Shown here in pieces: positions 1 to 6,179 of a stretch of 6,179 nucleotides of DNA. The notes beneath the pieces are model-generated. The model saw only the letters and a list, made by a program, of their open reading frames with translations, was not told where the DNA came from and did not search any database. Origin of the DNA: Actinomycetota bacterium (GTDB lineage: Bacteria; Actinomycetota; Actinomycetes; Nanopelagicales; Nanopelagicaceae). Location of the stretch: the NCBI GenBank assembly GCA_010028225.1, contig RGOY01000076.1:1-6179 (forward strand), written 5' to 3'. The translations under genes and the position numbers were made by a program. The stretch's first letter is position 1, and the number at the start of each line of letters is the position of its first letter.

Positions 1-3000
1 TCGAATCAGATCAAGGGCACTTATTGACTCGCCATTAACACCAGAAGAATCATGTGACTGGAAATGCTTTCGTACCAAGACAGATGGCACGCCGATCTCT
101 CGCAAGAAGGCATGAGTGCCAGTTGTGGCAAAAATGGTGAAACCAAGTCCGTGAAGAGCTCTTGCCGAGTCACGAGCGGGAATCTTGTCCTTATCGGCGA
201 GTGAGAGGAAGAGGGCACCAGTCTTTGGAAGCGCACCAAAAGCGCTTATCTGACTCTTAGCGAATGCCGAGCCAAAATCTCTAGCGATACCCATGACTTC
301 GCCAGTCGATTTCATCTCTGGGCCAAGAACAGTATCGACCCCCTCTCCGCTACGTCGGCGGAAGCGGTTCCATGGCAGGACTGCTTCCTTCACCGATATT
401 CCACGAGGCACTCCCACCGTCGGAAGAAAACCTGACTCAATCATTGAGTCGATACTTATACCGATGGCAATTCGCGCTGCGGCTTTTGCCAGAGGGACAC
501 CAGTTGCTTTACTGACGAATGGAACAGTTCGTGAAGCACGTGGATTAGCCTCCAAAACGTAAAGTCTCTCAATCGAATTCGCGTCATTAACTCCTTGATG
601 GCGGTGGATGGCAAACTGAATGTTAATCAAGCCCTTCACTCCAACTGCTGCGGCGATTTTCTTTGTGGCAGCCTCGATTTCCTGCTGCATCTGCGCCGTG
701 ATGGATTGTGGTGGGATAACGCATGCCGAATCACCGCTATGAACACCGGCTTCTTCAATATGTTCCATGATCCCGCCCATGAAGAGTTTTTCACCATCAA
801 AAAGAGCATCGACATCAACTTCCACTGCCAGGTCTAAGAATTTGTCGATGAGAACCGGGCGGTCCGGTGTTATCTCTGTTGCCCTGGCGATAAAAGAAGT
901 CAGCGCCTCATCGTCGTAGACAATTTCCATGCCTCGACCACCGAGAACGAATGAGGGCCGTACTAAAACTGGATAGCCAACACGGTGAGCTACCTCAATA
1001 GCTTCGCTAGCGTTGGTAGCCATTCCAAATTCTGGTGCAAGAAGACCGCTACTTGCGAGAAGTTCACCGAAGGCACCACGTTCTTCTGCAAGTTCGATCG
1101 AAGCAGGTGAGGTTCCGATGATTTTCACTCCCTCTGCTTCTAAAGCTGCAGCGAGGCCTAACGGAGTCTGTCCACCAAGTTGCACGATAACGCCCTCAAT
1201 CGGGCCCGCAAGTGACTCAGCATGAATTACTTCGAGAACATCCTCAAGCGTCAGGGGTTCGAAGTAGAGTCGATCTGACGTGTCGTAATCAGTAGAGACT
1301 GTCTCCGGATTGCAATTCACCATCACTGTCTCAAAGCCCACCTCGCTCAAGGTGAAACAGGCATGGACGCATGAGTAGTCGAATTCGATACCTTGTCCGA
1401 TTCGATTTGGACCTGATCCCAAAATGATCACTGCAGGTTTCTCGCGGGGCGCAACCTCGCTCTCATCGTCATAACTTGAATAGTGATAGGGCGTGCGTGC
1501 CTCAAATTCCGCAGCGCAAGTATCAACTGTTTTGTAGACAGGGCGCAGATCAAGTCGGTGGCGCAACCTTCGAATCTCCGTTTCAGACAACCCACGTATC
1601 TGAGCGATTTGTAGATCAGAGAATCCATGTCGCTTCATGCTAAAAAGAAGTTCTTTATCTAACTCAATCGCCTCTTTACACTCTCTCGCCAGTTGATTAA
1701 GGAGAGCTATCTGAGCCAAGAACCATGGATCAAAACGCGTGACTCTCTCTATCTCTTCCATGGCGATCCCAGCAAATAGTGCTCGCTGGATCCCAACCAA
1801 TCGTCGCTCGGTCGGCTCACTAATCATTTCCATCAACTCTTCGCGACTCTCGACTCTTTCACTCCAAAAGAATGTCGAACCCTTCTTCTCGAGTGACCTC
1901 ATCGACTTTTGAAGCGCTTCGGTGAAATTTCTGCCGAATGCCATTGCTTCGCCAGCTGATTTCATCGTCGTCGTCAGTCGCGGATCAGCATCGGCAAACT
2001 TTTCAAAGGCAAATCGTGGGACTTTGACGACGATGTAATCCAACGTTGGTTCGAATGAAGCAGGCGTCGCCTGCGTTATGTCATTTGCAATCTCATCAAG
2101 TGAATAACCAATAGCAAGTTTCGTGGCTATCTTTGCTATCGGAAACCCAGTCGCCTTCGAAGCGAGCGCGGATGAGCGCGATACTCGGGGGTTCATCTCA
2201 ATCACGATAATTCGACCATTCGCCGGATGGACAGCGAACTGAATATTGCAACCACCCGTGTCAACGCCAACTGCTCGAATGATGGATATCGATAGGTCAC
2301 GAAGTCGCTGAAGTTCAACGTCAGTCAAGGTTAGCGCTGGTGCAACAGTAATGGAGTCCCCAGTATGAACTCCCATTGGATCGATATTCTCGATGCTGCA
2401 CACAATAACGACGTTATCGTTCTTATCTCGCATAACCTCAAGCTCAAACTCTTTCCAACCAATAATCGACTCTTCTAGAAGGACCTCACTGGTCGGTGAA
2501 TGACGCAGGCCCGCTCCAGCAATCAAATCCAACTCAGCTGCATCATGCGCAATTCCGCTTCCCAACCCTCCCATGGTGAAGGAAGGCCTCACGACAACCG
2601 GGAAATTCAATTCCTTCGCAGCTTCATGACATTGCTCCATCGTGTGACAGATAACTGATCTTGCAGACTCTCCTCCGACTTTTCTTACGATCTCTCGGAA
2701 GAGCTCGCGGTTCTCGCCGCGGGCAATCGCTTCGACATCAGCGCCGATTAGTCGCACGCCATGTTTTGAGAGCACTCCTTCTTTGTGAAGTGCCATCGCC
2801 GCATTAAGGGCTGTCTGTCCACCAAGAGTTGCCAGAATTGCATCAGGCTTTTCCTTGATGATGATTTTCTCGATGAACTCCGTCGTTATTGGTTCTATAT
2901 ACGTTGCATCAGCAAATTCAGGATCAGTCATGATTGTCGCAGGATTACTGTTGATAAGGATTACTCGGATTCCCTCGGCTCTGAGAACTCTGCACGCCTG

Positions 3001-3093
3001 AGTACCTGAATAATCGAATTCGCAGGCCTGTCCAATCACGATCGGACCACTGCCTATCACGAGGACCGATTTAATTTTCGGGTCTCTAGCCAC
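1..3093 (-). CDS. carB: Carbamoyl-phosphate synthase large subunit (3' end cut by window edge)
   Basis: Makes carbamoyl phosphate from bicarbonate, two ATP and the ammonia delivered by CarA, in the cytoplasm, for pyrimidines and arginine. Reading back from the GTG at 3093 gives 1031 codons with no stop, against 1073 residues in E. coli CarB and about 1100 in actinobacteria, so only the last several dozen residues are missing. Domains: carboxyphosphate half about 1-400 (GPIVIGQACEFDYSG at 16-30; R129, R169; metal ligands Q285, E299, N301), oligomerisation region about 401-545, carbamoyl-phosphate half about 546-945 (GPNRIGQGIEFDYS at 561-574; R712; Q826, E848, N850), then the start of the MGS-like allosteric domain. 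There, K970, T990, T993 and K1009 align with E. coli K954, T974, T977 and K993, which bind the phosphate of UMP/IMP. E780 and D788 match the E. coli ornithine-site acids. GTG is the start because an in-frame TGA lies two codons upstream (3097-3099) and a Shine-Dalgarno precedes it. Odd: about 10 extra residues at 830-843. Family assignment is certain; allosteric behaviour is inferred. Confidence 0.98.
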   Translation of the reverse strand, partial: MARDPKIKSVLVIGSGPIVIGQACEFDYSGTQACRVLRAEGIRVILINSNPATIMTDPEFADATYIEPITTEFIEKIIIKEKPDAILATLGGQTALNAAMALHKEGVLSKHGVRLIGADVEAIARGENRELFREIVRKVGGESARSVICHTMEQCHEAAKELNFPVVVRPSFTMGGLGSGIAHDAAELDLIAGAGLRHSPTSEVLLEESIIGWKEFELEVMRDKNDNVVIVCSIENIDPMGVHTGDSITVAPALTLTDVELQRLRDLSISIIRAVGVDTGGCNIQFAVHPANGRIIVIEMNPRVSRSSALASKATGFPIAKIATKLAIGYSLDEIANDITQATPASFEPTLDYIVVKVPRFAFEKFADADPRLTTTMKSAGEAMAFGRNFTEALQKSMRSLEKKGSTFFWSERVESREELMEMISEPTERRLVGIQRALFAGIAMEEIERVTRFDPWFLAQIALLNQLARECKEAIELDKELLFSMKRHGFSDLQIAQIRGLSETEIRRLRHRLDLRPVYKTVDTCAAEFEARTPYHYSSYDDESEVAPREKPAVIILGSGPNRIGQGIEFDYSCVHACFTLSEVGFETVMVNCNPETVSTDYDTSDRLYFEPLTLEDVLEVIHAESLAGPIEGVIVQLGGQTPLGLAAALEAEGVKIIGTSPASIELAEERGAFGELLASSGLLAPEFGMATNASEAIEVAHRVGYPVLVRPSFVLGGRGMEIVYDDEALTSFIARATEITPDRPVLIDKFLDLAVEVDVDALFDGEKLFMGGIMEHIEEAGVHSGDSACVIPPQSITAQMQQEIEAATKKIAAAVGVKGLINIQFAIHRHQGVNDANSIERLYVLEANPRASRTVPFVSKATGVPLAKAAARIAIGISIDSMIESGFLPTVGVPRGISVKEAVLPWNRFRRRSGEGVDTVLGPEMKSTGEVMGIARDFGSAFAKSQISAFGALPKTGALFLSLADKDKIPARDSARALHGLGFTIFATTGTHAFLREIGVPSVLVRKHFQSHDSSGVNGESISALDLIR

Positions 3094-4216
3094 GCTTCAC
3101 ACCCTTCATCAATTCCACGAAGTCATCGAAGAGGTAGTTGGCATCGTGCGGGCCTGCAGCAGCCTCAGGATGATATTGAACCGAGAAAGCAGGGCGTTCA
3201 ATCAAGCGTATTCCCTCGACGACATCATCATTGAGGCAGATATGCGTCACTTCACCTGGGCCATACACAGTAGAGAAATGACCATCACGCGGCGCCTCTA
3301 GCGCGAACCCATGGTTATGCGCGGTGATTTCAATTCTTCCAGATCTCTTGTTGAGTACAGGCTGATTGATGCCTCGATGACCGAATTTGAGTTTGTACGT
3401 CTCGAATCCCAAGGCACGGCCAAGGATCTGATGACCAAAACAGATTCCAAAGAGGGGAATCTCTCGATTGAGAATCTCTCGTACCAGTGCCACAGTCTCG
3501 TTCATCGTCTCTGGATCGCCAGGCCCATTCGAGAGAAAGAATCCGTCGGGTGAGATGGCCTCTATCTCTTTGAGTAGATCTTCATTACTCCACGAACTTG
3601 GCAGCACGTGAACTTCTATTCCTCGCTCTGACATGTTCTTCGGCGTTGCCGCCTTTACGCCAAGATCCAACGCCACCACCGTGAAAAGCTTTTCCCCCTT
3701 CGCTGGGACTACATACTTCGACGTGGTTGTGACATCATCCGAAAGCATTGCACCACTCATCTTCGGCGACTGTCGGACTGCAATCACCATCTCTTCTCGA
3801 GTTCTACTCTCCCCAGAAAAGATGCCAGCACGCATCGCTCCGCGGTCGCGAAGATGGCGAGTGATTGCTCTTGTATCCAAGGACCTAATCCCAACAATCC
3901 CCTGTCGTTTCATCTCATCTTCAAGTGAGCCATCTGCTCTCCAATTGCTGACAACTGGAGAAGGATCACGAACGGCAAATCCAGAAACCCAAAATCGAGA
4001 GGACTCTTGATCTTCGTTATTGACACCGGTATTGCCGACGTGAGGCGCGGTCATCACTACTACCTGCTTGTGATACGAGGGATCGGTGAGAGTCTCTTGG
4101 TAACCAGTCATCCCGGTTGCAAAGACAGCCTCACCAAAAGTTTCACCACGTGCGCCCCAGGCTTCACCTTTGAAGACCCGGCCATCGTCGAGAACAAGGT
4201 AAGCGACCTCGCTCAT
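3086..4216 (-). CDS. carA: Carbamoyl-phosphate synthase small subunit (glutamine amidotransferase)
   Basis: Hydrolyses glutamine and channels the ammonia to CarB; the two subunits form the cytoplasmic carbamoyl-phosphate synthase. The 376-residue product has the family's usual length (E. coli 382). The N-terminal small-chain domain, about 1-130, contains LDDGRVFKGEAWG, GMTGYQETLTDPSY and AVRDPSP. The class I glutamine amidotransferase domain, about 175-370, contains SNGPGDP, the nucleophile motif GICFGHQ (Cys259) and SVQYHPE with His349 and Glu351, so the Cys-His-Glu triad is complete. The ATG at 4214-4216 is chosen because it gives the family's typical N terminus, forms an ATGA overlap with the pyrC stop and has GGAG 10 bases upstream. 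A further in-frame ATG at 4246 would add 10 residues that do not look like the family. The stop is TAG at 3086-3088, inside the start of carB. Co-translation with carB suits equal production of the two subunits. Confidence 0.98.
   Translation of the reverse strand: MSEVAYLVLDDGRVFKGEAWGARGETFGEAVFATGMTGYQETLTDPSYHKQVVVMTAPHVGNTGVNNEDQESSRFWVSGFAVRDPSPVVSNWRADGSLEDEMKRQGIVGIRSLDTRAITRHLRDRGAMRAGIFSGESRTREEMVIAVRQSPKMSGAMLSDDVTTTSKYVVPAKGEKLFTVVALDLGVKAATPKNMSERGIEVHVLPSSWSNEDLLKEIEAISPDGFFLSNGPGDPETMNETVALVREILNREIPLFGICFGHQILGRALGFETYKLKFGHRGINQPVLNKRSGRIEITAHNHGFALEAPRDGHFSTVYGPGEVTHICLNDDVVEGIRLIERPAFSVQYHPEAAAGPHDANYLFDDFVELMKGVKRG
3102..3107 (-). promoter_or_regulatory. Ribosome binding site of carB, inside carA
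   Basis: GAAGGG on the minus strand, eight bases before the GTG at 3093. It decides the carB start: the only other in-frame sequence upstream is closed off by a TGA at 3097-3099, so the GTG is the first possible start in this frame and gives the typical short N terminus before the nucleotide-binding loop. Confidence 0.75.
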
Positions 4217-5502
4217 ACCGTTATAACTCCATCTCGCATAACCCATGCACCCTGATAAAGGACAGATTCGACTGATCCAACCACTTCGAAACCGTGAAAA
4301 GGTGTATTAGAACTCTTTGATTCAACCTTCGCTCGATCTATTACCCACTCTTTATCGAGATCAATAACGGCAAGCGAGGCGGGCGCGCCAACAGTAAGAC
4401 CATTCATTCGATCAGAGAGCGCACCTATTGCTGCAGGCTTAGTCGTCATAGCAGCGACGAGCGCTTGAAGCGATAAAGAACCACTTTTGACGAGTGAGTG
4501 ATACGCGATTGAAAATGCGCTCTCCAAGCCGATCATGCCGAATGCTGCTGCGGGCCATTCACATTCTTTCGACTCAAGAGGATGCGGCGCGTGATCTGTG
4601 GCGATGATGTCGATCGTGCCATCTGCCACGCCATCGCGTAGGGCATGGACATCACGTTCGGTTCGAAGTGGTGGATTGACTTTGTAGACCGGATCGAAGG
4701 TTGAGGCAAGTTCGTCGGTGAGTAGCAAGTGATGCGGCGTTACTTCAGCTGTAACTTGAATGCCACGCGCCTTAGCCCATCTCACAATCTCAACGCTTCC
4801 TGCGGTGCTTAAGTGACAGATATGCAGTCGCGATCCGACATGATCTGCGAGAAGTACATCTCGCGCAATTACTGCCTCTTCGGCCACTGCGGGCCAACCT
4901 TTCAATCCCAGACGTGACGAGATGACACCTTCATTCATCTGCGCATCTTTGGTTAGCTCGGGGTCCTGAGCATGCTGCGCGATTACCCCGTCAAAAATCT
5001 TCACATATTCCAAAGCACGTCTCATTAAAAGTGAATCCGATACACAATGACCATCATCGCTAAAGACTCGAACTGATGCTCGCGAATGTGCCATAGCAAG
5101 TATCTCGGCAAGTTGTTTTCCTTCTTGGCCCCGGGTAACAGCCCCGATTGGAATCACATCGCATCTTCCTTCTTCGACGCCGAGTGAATGAACTTGCTCC
5201 ACTACCCCTGCTGTATCAGCAACAGGATTGGTATTAGGCATCGCGAAAATTGCTCCAAATCCTCCGCGCACTGCTGCTCGAGTTCCACTCGCAACAGTCT
5301 CTGCATCTTCTTTACCCGGTTCCCTGAGATGGGTATGTAGATCGACGAAACTTGGAGTCACTAACATCCCTTTGAGGTCAATCTCTTGGACTGGAATCGC
5401 TACATTCCCACCGATGGAAGCAATTACGCCCTTTTCAATGGTGATTGAAGTCTTCTCGCCCGTCGCAAGACGTGCATTCACAAATCTGAAAGTTTCTCTC
5501 AT
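4213..5502 (-). CDS. pyrC: Dihydroorotase, class I
   Basis: Zinc amidohydrolase that reversibly cyclises N-carbamoyl-L-aspartate to dihydroorotate, the third pyrimidine step. The 429 residues match the roughly 430 of class I enzymes, against about 350 for the E. coli type II form. Motifs in order: DLHTHLREPG (His56 and His58, metal ligands), AMPNTNP (88-94), FSDDG (Asp150, the likely bridging metal ligand of class I enzymes), His177 in QHAQD, His230 in HICHLST, KVNPPLR (substrate binding, 274-280) and TDHAPH with catalytic Asp303. All expected metal ligands and the catalytic aspartate are present, so it should be active rather than one of the inactive paralogues found beside some PyrB enzymes. 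It starts at ATG 5500-5502, overlapping the pyrB stop by four bases, and ends with TGA 4213-4215 overlapping the carA start. Similarity looks strongest to actinobacterial PyrC, recalled from memory. Confidence 0.98.
   Translation of the reverse strand: MRETFRFVNARLATGEKTSITIEKGVIASIGGNVAIPVQEIDLKGMLVTPSFVDLHTHLREPGKEDAETVASGTRAAVRGGFGAIFAMPNTNPVADTAGVVEQVHSLGVEEGRCDVIPIGAVTRGQEGKQLAEILAMAHSRASVRVFSDDGHCVSDSLLMRRALEYVKIFDGVIAQHAQDPELTKDAQMNEGVISSRLGLKGWPAVAEEAVIARDVLLADHVGSRLHICHLSTAGSVEIVRWAKARGIQVTAEVTPHHLLLTDELASTFDPVYKVNPPLRTERDVHALRDGVADGTIDIIATDHAPHPLESKECEWPAAAFGMIGLESAFSIAYHSLVKSGSLSLQALVAAMTTKPAAIGALSDRMNGLTVGAPASLAVIDLDKEWVIDRAKVESKSSNTPFHGFEVVGSVESVLYQGAWVMRDGVITV
4227..4230 (-). 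promoter_or_regulatory. Probable ribosome binding site of carA, inside pyrC
   Basis: GGAG on the minus strand, ten bases before the ATG at 4216. The spacing is a little long, but the ATGA overlap with the pyrC stop allows restart by terminating ribosomes. It supports the 4216 start over the upstream in-frame ATG at 4246, since the site lies between the two. Confidence 0.6.
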
Positions 5503-6179
5503 CCCTTTGCCTCTTCCGCAAGGTTTTCCGGTGACCCAGAGAGGAGAAGGTAAAGCACAGCCATTCTGATAAAGACCCCGTTGGTCACCTGATCGACAAT
5601 CACGGATTGGCCGCTATCTGCGCTTTTGGCATCAATTTCGACTCCGCGATTCATAGGTCCGGGATGAAGCAGTATTGCACCATCTTTAAGTCGAGCCAAT
5701 CGGTCTCCATTGAGTCCATAATGACGTGAATATTCACGCTCGCTCGGAAAAAATGCCTGTTCCATTCGTTCTCGTTGAATGCGAAGCGCCATGACCGCAT
5801 CAAAGAGTTCTAGAGAGTCATCAAGATTGTACGAAACGAAGCATGGCCAACTATCGATTCCCACGGGCAACAATGTGGGCGGTGCAATCACTGTCACCTC
5901 TGCGCCGAGCATCGATAGAAGAAAGATATTGCTTCGAGCAACTCGTGAGTGAAGTATGTCGCCGACAATCGCAATTTTAAGGCCCGCTAACGTTGCCTCA
6001 TCTCTCTTGAGATGTTGACGTATAGTGAAAGCATCGAGGAGAGCTTGCGTGGGATGTTCGTGCGTGCCATCTCCAGCATTGATAACTGGACCTGCAATCC
6101 ATCCTGCATCAGCAAGACGTTGCGGCGCACCTGATGCGTGATGGCGGATTACAACTGCATCTGCGCCCATTGCCTGGAG
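5499..6179 (-). CDS. pyrB: Aspartate carbamoyltransferase catalytic subunit (5' end cut by window edge)
   Basis: Joins carbamoyl phosphate to L-aspartate to give N-carbamoyl-aspartate, the committed pyrimidine step. The last 226 residues are present; the frame is open to the right edge, beginning LQAMGADAVVIRH, and by comparison with about 310-320 residues in the family roughly 85-95 N-terminal residues, including the STRT carbamoyl-phosphate loop, lie outside. Visible motifs: VIRHHASGA (carbamoyl-phosphate-contacting His), DGTHEHPTQALLDAFTIRQ with the family HPTQ at 6045-6056, IVGDILHSRVARSN opening the aspartate domain, the RIQRERM segment involved in aspartate binding, and LHPGPMNRGVEI, the HPGP form found in PyrB proteins without the E. 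coli HPLPR motif. The internal Met at 6168-6170 is not a start, since conserved sequence continues upstream of it. It ends with TGA 5499-5501. No regulatory pyrI gene follows; the next gene is pyrC. Confidence 0.97.
   Translation of the reverse strand, partial: LQAMGADAVVIRHHASGAPQRLADAGWIAGPVINAGDGTHEHPTQALLDAFTIRQHLKRDEATLAGLKIAIVGDILHSRVARSNIFLLSMLGAEVTVIAPPTLLPVGIDSWPCFVSYNLDDSLELFDAVMALRIQRERMEQAFFPSEREYSRHYGLNGDRLARLKDGAILLHPGPMNRGVEIDAKSADSGQSVIVDQVTNGVFIRMAVLYLLLSGSPENLAEEAKG
5510..5517 (-). promoter_or_regulatory. Ribosome binding site of pyrC, inside pyrB
   Basis: On the minus strand the sequence reads GGAAGAGG, seven bases before the pyrC ATG at 5502. It lies within the last codons of pyrB, so ribosomes ending pyrB at the ATGA overlap can restart on pyrC directly. 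The spacing is ideal and supports this start. Confidence 0.75.

Noticed and set aside
1..3093. Half of the window without any long complete ORF, which might suggest non-coding DNA or a decayed gene.
   Set aside because: Translating the minus strand from 3093 gives 1031 uninterrupted codons of clear CarB sequence; the frame simply runs off the left edge without a stop.
3457..3481. Ten-base direct repeat gaatctctcg at 3457-3466 and 3472-3481.
   Set aside because: It is in frame and encodes the repeated REI of REILNREIPLFG in CarA, so it is explained by the protein sequence.
3633..4010. Plus-strand ORF of 125 codons.
   Set aside because: It lies wholly opposite the conserved carA gene, has no recognisable motif and no convincing ribosome binding site; it is an antisense shadow.
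4217..4246. Upstream in-frame ATG at 4246 as the carA start, adding 10 residues.
   Set aside because: It would overlap pyrC by 34 bases and add an N terminus unlike the family; the ATG at 4216 forms the ATGA junction, has GGAG upstream and matches the usual 376-residue length.
4963..4974. HAQD in PyrC in place of the HAED/HCED seen at a metal-ligand position in many class I dihydroorotases.
   Set aside because: The metal-binding His177 itself is present, and as I recall HAQ forms occur in other actinobacterial PyrC proteins, so this is normal variation.
5228..5569. Plus-strand ORF of 113 codons crossing the pyrC/pyrB junction.
   Set aside because: Antisense to two well conserved genes, with composition typical of a shadow frame; no domain recognised.

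Overview
This window is an ordinary but very compact stretch of the de novo pyrimidine (UMP) biosynthesis operon. All genes are on the minus strand, so transcription runs from the right edge towards the left. In transcription order they are pyrB (aspartate carbamoyltransferase, 5' end outside the window), pyrC (class I dihydroorotase, complete), carA (glutamine-hydrolysing subunit of carbamoyl-phosphate synthase, complete) and carB (large synthetase subunit, 1031 codons present, 3' end outside the window).

Layout: pyrB occupies 5499 to the right edge, pyrC 4213-5502, carA 3086-4216 and carB 3093 to the left edge. There is no intergenic DNA. pyrB/pyrC and pyrC/carA each share an ATGA start-stop overlap, and carB starts at a GTG 8 bases inside the end of carA. 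A recognisable Shine-Dalgarno-like sequence lies inside the preceding gene in each case. The operon promoter, any PyrR or attenuator control, and the terminator must lie outside the window. The first 3.1 kb contains no complete ORF on either strand longer than about 90 codons, but the minus strand is one uninterrupted frame coding for CarB.

How the genes work together: CarA releases ammonia from glutamine. CarB uses it with bicarbonate and two ATP to make carbamoyl phosphate. PyrB joins this to aspartate, and PyrC cyclises the product to dihydroorotate. The remaining steps (pyrD, pyrE, pyrF) are not here. CarB keeps the residues expected for UMP/IMP control in the visible part of its C-terminal domain, so feedback inhibition by UMP is likely.

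Organism: the protein sequences resemble actinobacterial homologues as I remember them (for example FTMGGLGSG and AEERGAFG in CarB, HPGPMNRG in PyrB, TAEVTPHHLLLTDE in PyrC), and the order pyrB-pyrC-carA-carB is typical of Actinomycetota. GC content, judged by counting two sample lines, is around 43-52%, low for that phylum. This and the gene packing fit a small-genome, low-GC actinobacterium such as a freshwater planktonic lineage. The lineage is inference.

I found no novel system, mobile element, RNA gene, CRISPR array or non-coding region. The most notable oddity is an insertion of about 10 residues in the second ATP-grasp unit of CarB.
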